Of a stretch of DNA of 8,384 nucleotides, positions 1-6,436 are shown one piece after another. Position 1 is the stretch's first letter; every line of letters begins with the position of its first letter. The notes below the pieces were generated by a model, which saw nothing but the letters and a program-made list of their open reading frames with translations, ran no database searches and was not told the origin of the DNA. This DNA comes from Myroides odoratus DSM 2801 (lineage in GTDB: Bacteria > Bacteroidota > Bacteroidia > Flavobacteriales > Flavobacteriaceae). The stretch covers positions 3,905,005 through 3,913,388 of the forward strand of contig NZ_CM001437.1 of NCBI RefSeq assembly GCF_000243275.1, given 5' to 3'. The translations under genes and the position numbers were made by a program.

Positions 1-1350
1 GGAGATACGGTTACCTTGGATATGTCAACGATTATCAAAGCTAACGAAACCATTACTACTTTAGTAAAAGATCCATCAGGCAACGGACAATACACCTATA
101 CCAATGAAGCAGGTGTAGCAGTTGTGATAGATGTACAAGCGGATGTGATCAACAACTTTGAAGATATCATCAACCAAACAGATGTACAGGAAATCATCAA
201 TAATATCATTAAAAACGTAGGGGGTAACGTTCACTATGACGGAAATTCCTTTACGTATGTCAATGAAGATGGAGATACGGTTACCTTAGATATGTCCACG
301 ATCATTAAGGCCAATGAAACCATTACCACCTTAGTAAAAGACCCATCAGGCAACGGACAATACACCTATACCAATGAAGCAGGTGTAGCAGTTGTGATAG
401 ATGTACAAGCAGATGTGATCAACAACTTTGAAGACATCATCAACCAAACGGATGTACAGGAAATCATCAACAACATTATTAAAAACGTAGGGGGTAACGT
501 TCACTATGACGGAAATTCCTTTACGTATGTCAACGAAGATGGAGATACAGTTACCTTGGATATGTCAACGATTATCAAGGCGAATGAAACCATCACTACT
601 TTAGTAAAAGACCCATCAGGCAACGGACAATACACCTATACCAATGAAGCAGGTGTAGCAGTTGTGATTGACGTACAAGCAGATGTGATCAACAACTTTG
701 AAGATATCATCAACCAAACAGATGTACAGGAAATCATCAACAACATTATTAAAAATGTAGGGGGTAACGTTCACTATGACGGAAATTCCTTTACGTATGT
801 CAATGAAGATGGAGATACAGTTACCTTGGATATGTCAACGATTATCAAGGCGAATGAAACTATCACTACTTTAGTAAAAGATCCATCAGGTAACGGACAA
901 TACACCTATACCAATGAAGCAGGTGTAGCAGTTGTGATTGACGTACAAGCAGATGTGATCAACAACTTTGAAGAGATCATCAACCAAACGGATGTACAGG
1001 AAATCATCAACAACATTATTAAAAATGTAGGGGGTAACGTTCACTATGACGGAAATTCCTTTACGTATGTCAATGAAGATGGAGATACAGTTACCTTGGA
1101 TATGTCAACGATTATCAAAGCTAACGAAACCATTACTACTTTAGTAAAAGACCCATCAGGTAACGGACAATACACCTATACCAATGAAGCAGGTGTAGCA
1201 GTTGTGATTGACGTACAAGCAGATGTGATCAACAACTTTGAAGACATTATCAATAATACGAATGTTCAAGAAATTTTAAATCAATACCTTACAGAGAATG
1301 CGGGTAACGTTCACTATGACGGAAATTCCTTTACGTATGTCAATGAAGAT
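1..1350 (+). repeat. Tandem array of five 270-bp (90-codon) coding repeats
   Basis: Units start at 1, 271, 541, 811 and 1081, each at the codon string for GDTVTLDMSTII; a partial sixth begins at 1351. The array continues upstream of the window, so the full copy number is unknown. Copies 1-4 differ almost only at synonymous third positions. The one amino-acid change I see among them is Asp to Glu (FEDII to FEEII) in unit 4. Unit 5 matches until about 1250, switches to a diverged block (1252-1305), then returns to the repeat sequence. The repeats are visibly richer in C and G than the rest of the gene. Confidence 0.95.
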
Positions 1351-2403
1351 GGAGATACAGTTACCTTGGATATGTCCACGATAATCAAGGCCAATGAAAC
1401 AGTAACAACCTTAGCAAATGCAAATGGAGTTCTTACCTATACCAATGAAGCTAATGTACCAGTAGTAGTAGATATTCCTGCTTTAGTTAAGTCTAATGAA
1501 ACGTTAACGGTTCTTGAAAATATAGTAACGCAAGAGAGCGAGGAGAGTGGAGAGATTGTTGATATTTATACGCTAACCTACAAAGATGAAGCGGGAGATT
1601 TACATCCAATCGATATTAAAGTATTAGTGAAAGGAACAGAGACAGTAACTACCTTGGTTTATGATCCAATGGAGCATGTATTAACTTATAAAAATGAAAA
1701 AGGAGAAGTTACTAACTTAAAATTGACAGATTTAGTTGGTGATGGAGAATCGTTAACTAAGTTGGAATTTGATGCAGCGACCAATTCTTTACTATATACA
1801 GATGAGGATGGAATTATTCATACGATTGAAATCGAATCAATTAATAAACACCCTTGGTTAGATTCCTCAACACATAATGTCGCTACTAGTAGTACAGCTG
1901 ATATTTATACTAAAGGATGGGTTGGAATTGGCTTTACTGAACCATCTGGCGCTCCAAATGAAAAATTAAGAGTAAATGGAAGTATCACAGCTGTAAATAG
2001 TTACTATGCAGATTATGTGTTTGAAAAATATTTTGATGGATATTCATCTTTAAAATATGATTATAATTTTAAAGGTTTAGATGCTGTTGAAGATTTTATT
2101 AAAGAAAATCGTCACCTACCTGGGATAACGCCTATTCATGAATTGAGTAAATCAGAGGACGGCTATTCTTTTAATGTTTCAGAATTATCAATTCAACTTT
2201 TAGAAAAAACAGAAGAATTGTATTTGCATATTATTGAGCAAAATAAAGAATTAGAGGAAAAGGAGTCAAGAATTAAAGAATTAGAGCAAGTTAACCAAAA
2301 TGTTCAGCAAAAAGTAGAGCAATTAGAGCAAGTTAACCAAAATGTTCAACAAAAAGTAGAGCAATTAGAGAAAATGCTTCTAGACTTCATGCACAAAAAC
2401 TAA
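1..2403 (+). CDS. Repeat-rich surface protein with C-terminal tail-fibre-like domain and coiled coil (5' end missing)
   Basis: Open from base 1 in frame 1 to TAA at 2401-2403, giving 800 residues in the window; the true start and any signal peptide lie upstream. Residues 1-450 are five 90-residue repeats. Each repeat contains two beta-type motifs of the form (F/Y)-x-Y-x-N-E-x-G followed by four hydrophobic/polar residues and I/L-D. From about residue 451 to 617 the same motif recurs in four diverged copies (around LTYTNEANV, LTYKDEAGD, LTYKNEKGE and LLYTDEDGI). Residues about 619-730 carry a region common at the C-terminus of Bacteroidota surface proteins: GWVGIGF (640), EKLRVNGSI, DYVFEKYF (671) and FIKENRHLPGI (LPG at 706-708). 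Residues about 735-800 are a Gln/Glu/Leu coiled coil with a duplicated 14-residue unit. The likely role is a long extracellular stalk or adhesin. This is inferred from architecture; no enzyme motif is visible. It probably forms an operon with the gene 19 bases downstream. Confidence 0.85.
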   Translation, partial: GDTVTLDMSTIIKANETITTLVKDPSGNGQYTYTNEAGVAVVIDVQADVINNFEDIINQTDVQEIINNIIKNVGGNVHYDGNSFTYVNEDGDTVTLDMSTIIKANETITTLVKDPSGNGQYTYTNEAGVAVVIDVQADVINNFEDIINQTDVQEIINNIIKNVGGNVHYDGNSFTYVNEDGDTVTLDMSTIIKANETITTLVKDPSGNGQYTYTNEAGVAVVIDVQADVINNFEDIINQTDVQEIINNIIKNVGGNVHYDGNSFTYVNEDGDTVTLDMSTIIKANETITTLVKDPSGNGQYTYTNEAGVAVVIDVQADVINNFEEIINQTDVQEIINNIIKNVGGNVHYDGNSFTYVNEDGDTVTLDMSTIIKANETITTLVKDPSGNGQYTYTNEAGVAVVIDVQADVINNFEDIINNTNVQEILNQYLTENAGNVHYDGNSFTYVNEDGDTVTLDMSTIIKANETVTTLANANGVLTYTNEANVPVVVDIPALVKSNETLTVLENIVTQESEESGEIVDIYTLTYKDEAGDLHPIDIKVLVKGTETVTTLVYDPMEHVLTYKNEKGEVTNLKLTDLVGDGESLTKLEFDAATNSLLYTDEDGIIHTIEIESINKHPWLDSSTHNVATSSTADIYTKGWVGIGFTEPSGAPNEKLRVNGSITAVNSYYADYVFEKYFDGYSSLKYDYNFKGLDAVEDFIKENRHLPGITPIHELSKSEDGYSFNVSELSIQLLEKTEELYLHIIEQNKELEEKESRIKELEQVNQNVQQKVEQLEQVNQNVQQKVEQLEKMLLDFMHKN
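1252..1305 (+). other. Diverged block in the last full repeat unit
   Basis: In units 1-4 this stretch encodes NQTDVQEIINNIIKNVGG. In unit 5 it encodes NNTNVQEILNQYLTENAG, with many nucleotide changes, while both flanks stay nearly identical to the other units. The block sits where the homogeneous array gives way to the degenerate modules, so it may be the array's original C-terminal cap. Confidence 0.8.
2281..2364 (+). repeat. Two tandem 42-bp repeats in the coiled coil
   Basis: Copies at 2281-2322 and 2323-2364 differ by one base (CAG versus CAA, both Gln). Each encodes the 14 residues LEQVNQNVQQKVEQ, exactly two heptads, so a duplication lengthens the coiled coil without breaking its register. 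A third partial start (LE) follows before KMLLDFMHKN ends the protein. Confidence 0.93.
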
Positions 2404-2422
2404 CTTTTTAAAATTATTAATT

Positions 2423-4840
2423 ATGCGTTATAATAATACGATATACAAGGGAATGAAAGATATAATTTCATTACTATTGATCCTTTTTATAGGTATCTTT
2501 TCAAGTATGGCCCAAACTAATATGACTAAAATTAAAGATGGTACTATTTCTGGATCCCCTGCTGTACCTGGTTTGGGAGTAATACTTGAATTAGAAAGTG
2601 TTAATAAAGGATTTTTGACTCCAAGATTGACCACACAACAAAGAGATGCAATTGCAGTTGCCAATAGAACTGATGGTTTATTGATTTACAATAAAACAAC
2701 AGGCTGTTTTAACTATTGGAGTGAAGTACAAGATACCTGGTTGAGTTTATGTGGTACGCCGCCTCCAGCTGTATTTGAAATTAGTGCAATACAATGTTCA
2801 GAGATAACGGTAAATGGAACATTTAAACAAGGAGAATATTTGAAACCTTCAAATTATTTGACTATACCTGTAACAGTAACACAAGCAGGTACCTATGATA
2901 TTTTAGCTGCAACAAATAATGGTTATTATTTTTCAACTAAAGGAACTTTCCCAACCTCAGGAACATATACTTTGATTGCAGAAGGAGTAGGAACTCCTAA
3001 TGTGGGCTATAATGTTGGTGAGAATGGAGATTTATTGACTATCTCATTAAACAATAAGCCTAGTACATGTGTTACTAAGTATGTTTTTGTAGACAAAGCA
3101 AGTGTTAGCTATGAAGTAGATTGTAATGGTGCAATAGTTCAAGGTGACTATATGATCGGTAGATCGTTAGATGGGAATAATAAGATTGTTTTAGAGGTTG
3201 ACGTGCAATCAGTAGGATATTGGAGTATATCAACTAATACAGTCAATGGTTATTCATTTAGAGGATCTGGGACATTTACGCAAATTGGAGGTCCTCAAAC
3301 GATAGAATTATTGGGAACTGGAACACCAATAGTTTCAGGCTCAAATTCATTTAATTTGACTTCAAATTCTGATGCTGGTACAAGTACAAGTTGTACGGGT
3401 GTTCAAGTTGTAGTACAAGCTATTAAGTATACCGTAGATTGTTCTCAAGCAATTGTTGCTGGGGTGTATAAACAAGATGAAGCTATGACAGCTTCTAATA
3501 CAGTAACGATAAAAGCTAATGTACAAGCAACTGGTGAAACCACAATTCGTACAAATACTGTGGGCGGTATTTACTTCACTTCTGGACCGCTTTCTTTTGA
3601 TTCATTAGGTGAGAGGGATGTTGTATTAACAGCTGTTGGAACCCCGACAACCCCAGGTGTAAATACCTTTACTTTAGATGCATCACCAGGTATGGTTGCT
3701 ACTTGTGGATTTAATGTTACAGTAACAGGACAACCTGTAGCTTATAGTTTGACTTGTTCTACTATAGTGGTAAATGGAACATATGCTCCTAATATAGCCA
3801 TGAATGCTACTAATACAATGACATTAAGTGTAAACGTTCAATATCCAGGTGCTTATACTATATCTACCAATACTGTAAATGGAGTGACGTTCTCAGCAAG
3901 CGGTACATTTACTTTGACCGGTACACAAGATGTAACACTACAAGCTTCAGGTACAGGTCTAACAGGAGGTACTCATCGATTTACAATTACATCAAATAGT
4001 AGTTTAGGAAGTAATACATGTAACAAAAATGTAGAGTTTGTTTATCGCAAAATAAATGTCCTTGGATTAGGGGGGGGGACTTATCAACCTGGAACGGCTA
4101 GTAATACGCAAAGTACAAGAGCTATATTACAATCACCTGCGAATTTTGGACCTACAGGAAAAGTTCAAGTAGATGGTATTACGATTGTTAATGGAGGTAC
4201 AGGACAAGGAGCTACATTGAGAAATAACATCAATAATAATAAAATTGACGTAATTGTAATTGGTTATAATTACTTACCATCAGCAGCATCGATTGCCATT
4301 TTAGAAGATTTTGTTAAAAATAAGAAAGGTGTATTGATTCACTCTCAAGAGAATGATGCTACAGGGGCTAGAAATTTAATTAATGCAATAGCAAATTCTG
4401 CAACTACTGCTGTATCAGGAACTGGAACCACCTATATTAATCCAATTTTAAATATGGATAATATATTGCTAAATGGGCCTTTTGGAGACATTCGAAATAA
4501 AGCAGGAGGAAGTGATGTGAATAATTCTTATTACGTAACAGGTTTTTCGAATGAATATACTAGCTTTTCTCATCAACAAGGTAATACTTCTCGTTCTTGG
4601 TTGATTAAGCACAATACACTAGGATATATTTATGTTGGTGATTCTGGATGGACCTCTGGTGATGCTACTAATAGTTCGACAACTATTTGGCCAGCTGCTA
4701 TGACAGCAGGAGGATTGCCAATCTCTAAAGCATATAATGGAGGTACTTTGGTTTATAATAGTATTTTATACGCTAATATTATGACTTGGGCTATCCAATA
4801 TGTACAAGAGAATACAAATGTAGATTATATAGTTCCATAG
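2423..4840 (+). CDS. Secreted protein with four Cys-bounded Ig-like repeats and a C-terminal alpha/beta-like domain
   Basis: 805 residues. Residues 1-30 are a signal peptide: basic start, hydrophobic core IISLLLILFIGIF, probable signal peptidase I site after S-M-A30. An in-frame ATG at 2453 (M11) would also leave a good signal peptide, so the start is uncertain by 10 codons; neither has a well-placed Shine-Dalgarno. Residues about 40-110 resemble the N-terminal domain of many Bacteroidota surface proteins (LELESVNKGFLTPRLTTQQRDAI, then GLLIYN and a Cys/Trp-containing end; split here as LELESVNKGF and LTPRLTTQQRDAI). Four units of about 105 residues follow, opening at Cys125, Cys234, Cys340 and Cys445 (pattern C-x4-V-x-G-x-Y/F) and each ending near another Cys (STC, TSC, ATC, NTC), suggesting a disulfide per beta-sandwich. 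From about residue 545 the chain changes to an alpha/beta pattern (IDVIVIGYNYL, then GVLIHSQEN), ending with a helix-like MTWAIQYVQEN. I cannot assign an activity. A GATase/ThuA-like fold is only a guess. Confidence 0.85.
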   Translation: MRYNNTIYKGMKDIISLLLILFIGIFSSMAQTNMTKIKDGTISGSPAVPGLGVILELESVNKGFLTPRLTTQQRDAIAVANRTDGLLIYNKTTGCFNYWSEVQDTWLSLCGTPPPAVFEISAIQCSEITVNGTFKQGEYLKPSNYLTIPVTVTQAGTYDILAATNNGYYFSTKGTFPTSGTYTLIAEGVGTPNVGYNVGENGDLLTISLNNKPSTCVTKYVFVDKASVSYEVDCNGAIVQGDYMIGRSLDGNNKIVLEVDVQSVGYWSISTNTVNGYSFRGSGTFTQIGGPQTIELLGTGTPIVSGSNSFNLTSNSDAGTSTSCTGVQVVVQAIKYTVDCSQAIVAGVYKQDEAMTASNTVTIKANVQATGETTIRTNTVGGIYFTSGPLSFDSLGERDVVLTAVGTPTTPGVNTFTLDASPGMVATCGFNVTVTGQPVAYSLTCSTIVVNGTYAPNIAMNATNTMTLSVNVQYPGAYTISTNTVNGVTFSASGTFTLTGTQDVTLQASGTGLTGGTHRFTITSNSSLGSNTCNKNVEFVYRKINVLGLGGGTYQPGTASNTQSTRAILQSPANFGPTGKVQVDGITIVNGGTGQGATLRNNINNNKIDVIVIGYNYLPSAASIAILEDFVKNKKGVLIHSQENDATGARNLINAIANSATTAVSGTGTTYINPILNMDNILLNGPFGDIRNKAGGSDVNNSYYVTGFSNEYTSFSHQQGNTSRSWLIKHNTLGYIYVGDSGWTSGDATNSSTTIWPAAMTAGGLPISKAYNGGTLVYNSILYANIMTWAIQYVQENTNVDYIVP
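4070..4078 (+). repeat. Homopolymeric G9 tract inside the coding sequence
   Basis: Nine consecutive G form three GGG glycine codons (residues 550-552) in an AT-rich gene that elsewhere uses few GGG codons. The tract lies at the junction between the last Ig-like repeat and the C-terminal domain. Loss of one G leads to a TAG about 30 codons on; gain of one G gives a TAG after seven codons (DLSTWNG). Either slip would therefore remove about 250 residues. Tracts like this are typical contingency loci in variable surface genes. Confidence 0.8.
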
Positions 4841-4875
4841 TGAATGTAATGAATAATTTATAATGAAGAACAATT

Positions 4876-4913
4876 AAAAAAATAAGCTTGATTTAATCAA
4901 GCTTATTTTTTTT
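4876..4913 (+). terminator. Intrinsic terminator of the surface-protein operon
   Basis: Stem AATAAGCTTGA (4881-4891) pairs with TCAAGCTTATT (4897-4907) around a TTTAA loop. The stem is extended by an A-run before it and T8 after it. It lies about 36 bases past the stop at 4840. The flanking A- and T-runs would let it work in both directions. Confidence 0.9.
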
Positions 4914-5037
4914 GTATTAAATAAATCATTATGGCTCTTGGATGGCAAAGAGATTTCCAATTAGTATTCTGTTTCCTTTAAGACATAAAGCGAATTGTGA
5001 TGGATATCAACTTTTGTTCTTGTACTAAATTTTAAAC

Positions 5038-5069
5038 AAAAAAGGAGACATTAATGATCTCTTTTTTTT
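5038..5069 (+). terminator. Second terminator-like hairpin
   Basis: AAAAAAGGAGA (5038-5048) pairs with TCTCTTTTTTT (5058-5068), including one G-T pair, around CATTAATGA; eight T close it. There is no gene directly before it on the plus strand, so it may be a backup for the terminator at 4876-4913 or the remnant of a lost gene. Confidence 0.65.
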
Positions 5070-5171
5070 AATAGGCTACTTTTTTAATATAGGAATTGTT
5101 TAGAATTAATTAAATTGTTGTTTACTTTTATATAACTATTATTTTTTAAATACTTCATTTATGTTTTAAAA

Positions 5172-5200
5172 TTAAAAGCTATCAATTAGATAGCTCTTAA
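5172..5200. other. Hairpin
   Basis: AGCTATC (5177-5183) and GATAGCT (5189-5195) form a 7-bp stem with loop AATTA. After one mismatch, TTAA (5172-5175) pairs with TTAA (5197-5200). There is no T-run, so I do not call it a terminator; its role is unknown. Confidence 0.5.
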
Positions 5201-5271
5201 TTCTAGTAGTTTTCTTTTTTCTTTAGCACTATTTCCCGATTGCTAATTTAGTAAAAATATTTGATAAATAT

Positions 5272-5303
5272 ATTTATTGTTTTTATAATAAAAAACAATA
5301 AAT
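5272..5303. terminator. Perfect AT-only inverted repeat, terminator-like
   Basis: Thirteen bases (5272-5284, ATTTATTGTTTTT) pair perfectly with 5291-5303 around ATAATA, and a T-run follows at 5305-5311. The stem has a single G-C pair, so it would be a weak terminator. No gene is attached to it. Confidence 0.4.
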
Positions 5304-5367
5304 CATTTTTTTATGTTAAATATATTTTATATAAATAAGGTTTTGATGGGTGCTTGATGTAATCACA

Positions 5368-5388
5368 CTTTTCTATTTAATAGAAAAG
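5368..5388. other. Hairpin CTTTTCTAT / ATAGAAAAG
   Basis: A perfect 9-bp stem (5368-5376 with 5380-5388) has a 3-base TTA loop. It could be an operator palindrome or an RNA hairpin. Nothing nearby identifies a partner. Confidence 0.45.
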
Positions 5389-5510
5389 AAGTAAGTTAAA
5401 TATCTATTTTTGATGATATGAAAGTATTGTTTATAATATATTGGTTAAATCAATCGATATAGTCATTTTTTTATTTGTTTCATTATCAAAAAAAATATTA
5501 CTTTTATTAC

Positions 5511-5629
5511 AAATAAAGCCACATGCAGTTTAATGCTAAACCATTGAATGATTTTATTTTTTAGAATATTTTTATAAGTATTCTATTATACGTCCCCACA
5601 TATTATTCTGGTTAATAGTGGCTTTATTT
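5511..5629 (+). ncRNA. Candidate structured RNA, copy 1 (long-range closing stem)
   Basis: AAATAAAGCCAC (5511-5522) pairs perfectly with GTGGCTTTATTT (5618-5629). The pairing continues outward with two mismatches to about 5504/5636. Inside are hairpins GTTTA-ATGC-TAAAC (5528-5541) and TAGAATA/TATTCTA (5562-5568 with 5579-5585), then a 3' block GTCCCCACAT...TTATTCT that is shared with copy 2. A T-run follows the 3' arm, as in an intrinsic terminator. Strand is chosen from that T-run. A miniature inverted-repeat element is an alternative. I recognise no named RNA family. Confidence 0.42.
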
Positions 5630-5916
5630 TTTATAACAACTTGAGCTAGTTTAAAAAGTGAGTTATTGAAAATATTCGACAATTTCTAATTGTAATTTAT
5701 CTTTTGTTCTATTACAAACTATATGTTATATCGTGAGATTTATAAGTGATAAAATATAAAATATTTTTAATAGGTTAAAGTATTTAAAAAATAGGTGCGT
5801 TATTGCATTGGACTTTGTAATAAATATTAAATTTATTTAATATTTTCTTGATATATTTATAAATTATTTGCTTTTTTAGATTCTGTTTATTTAATATGAT
5901 TTTTTCAGTTTTAAAG

Positions 5917-5947
5917 AAAGGAACTGTAGCAAAATACAGTTCCTTTT
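5917..5947. terminator. Strong orphan hairpin, terminator-like
   Basis: AAAGGAACTGTA (5917-5928) pairs perfectly over 12 bp with TACAGTTCCTTT (5935-5946) around GCAAAA, ending in TTTT. It would serve either strand. It stands between the two RNA-like elements with no gene next to it, so it may end an unrecognised small transcript or be left from a deleted gene. Confidence 0.6.
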
Positions 5948-5998
5948 GGGCTAGATGCTTTTGTCTAAAATCTATAAGCAATATTGATCGAAAAAATT

Positions 5999-6034
5999 AT
6001 TGTTGTATATTTTAAATAGATTGTTGTATATTTT
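5999..6034 (+). promoter_or_regulatory. 15-bp direct repeat with 21-bp period, possible promoter/operator of RNA copy 2
   Basis: ATTGTTGTATATTTT occurs at 5999-6013 and exactly again at 6020-6034, two helical turns apart. TTG at 6003-6005 and TATATTTT at 6027-6034 are 21 bp apart, close to the Bacteroidota -33 (TTTG) and -7 (TAnnTTTG) layout though not a perfect match. This would put a start near 6041, just before the element at 6051. Confidence 0.35.
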
Positions 6035-6050
6035 TCAAGGTCTTTAAAAT

Positions 6051-6171
6051 AGTAAAACCACCAGCTATCAGCATAAATAAGACAATAGAATACACAGTAA
6101 TTAATTCAACTGAATTTATCGTAAAATAAATACTTGTCCCCACAAGTTATTCTTGTCTAGGTGGCTTTACT
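6051..6171 (+). ncRNA. Candidate structured RNA, copy 2
   Basis: AGTAAAACCACC (6051-6062) pairs with GGTGGCTTTACT (6160-6171), with one A-C mismatch (6057/6165). Compared with copy 1, an A-T pair has become G6052-C6170, a compensatory change that keeps the stem. Internal hairpins are AATTC/GAATT (6103-6107 with 6112-6116) and ACAAG-TTATT-CTTGT (6142-6156). The 3' block ATAC..GTCCCCACA..TTATTCT..GTGGCTTTA aligns with copy 1. T-rich sequence follows the 3' arm. Length is 121 nt versus 119 nt for copy 1. Confidence 0.42.
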
Positions 6172-6291
6172 TTTTATCAAAAAACAATTATGTAAGTATA
6201 AAGTTACATTAATTATCTATCATAAAATAATTATTAATATAGAATAGCTTTATATATTTACGATTAAGTTTTTTTTGTGTATTTTTACACT

Positions 6292-6299
6292 TATTTTTG
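6292..6299 (+). promoter_or_regulatory. Possible -7 box (TATTTTTG) of the MarR-type gene
   Basis: The sequence matches the Bacteroidota -7 consensus TAnnTTTG. The nearest upstream TTG (6275-6277) is only 14 bp away, shorter than the usual spacing of about 20. If it is used, the transcript would begin near 6306 and carry a leader of about 185 nt. Confidence 0.28.
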
Positions 6300-6304
6300 T
6301 TTCA

Positions 6305-6314
6305 TTGTATACAA
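6305..6314. promoter_or_regulatory. Perfect 10-bp palindrome TTGTATACAA, possible operator
   Basis: A perfect palindrome lies five bases after the TATTTTTG box, where a repressor would block the start site. MarR proteins bind as dimers to short palindromes and often repress their own genes, so autoregulation is a reasonable inference. Short AT-rich palindromes also arise by chance in such DNA. Confidence 0.3.
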
Positions 6315-6388
6315 ATGTATATGAAGTTTAACTTTTTGATTTACAATAATCAAGATCTTCTAACTTAGAAAAATTAATATTGTCTCTT

Positions 6389-6436
6389 TGAGGTGTTTTT
6401 AATTCTAAAAAATGTTTAATTATATACCTCATTTTT
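6389..6436 (+). terminator. Possible attenuator hairpin in the leader of the MarR-type gene
   Basis: TGAGGTGT (6389-6396) pairs with ATACCTCA (6424-6431) over 8 bp, one a G-T pair, and is followed at once by TTTTT (6432-6436). The loop is long (27 nt), which weakens the call. The hairpin stands 55 bases before the start codon. Confidence 0.3.

Noticed and set aside
16..18. TTG as a start codon for the first gene
   Set aside because: The frame is open back to base 1 and base 1 is already inside a repeat unit, so the gene enters from upstream. TTG here is simply a Leu codon of the repeat.
1..1350. CRISPR-like regular repetition
   Set aside because: The 270-bp units are contiguous, coding and in frame, with no unique spacers between short repeats.
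2428..2664. Minus-strand 78-codon open frame
   Set aside because: It lies opposite the signal peptide and N-terminal domain of a well-supported secreted protein and has no recognisable features; a shadow frame.
4931..4981. Sixteen-codon ATG frame after the operon terminator
   Set aside because: Too short, no ribosome binding site, no resemblance to a known small protein or leader peptide.
5784..5981. Minus-strand 65-codon open frame in the AT-rich region
   Set aside because: Its composition (Lys, Ile, Asn, Phe, Tyr) follows from AT content, it shows no domain, and it runs through the perfect terminator-like hairpin at 5917-5946.
5511..6171. MITE pair as the first explanation for the twin elements
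   Set aside because: Terminal inverted repeats of 12 bp and about 120 bp length would fit, but I see no clear target duplications. The interiors are diverged while the 3' block and stem pairing are kept, which fits an RNA better. Not excluded.
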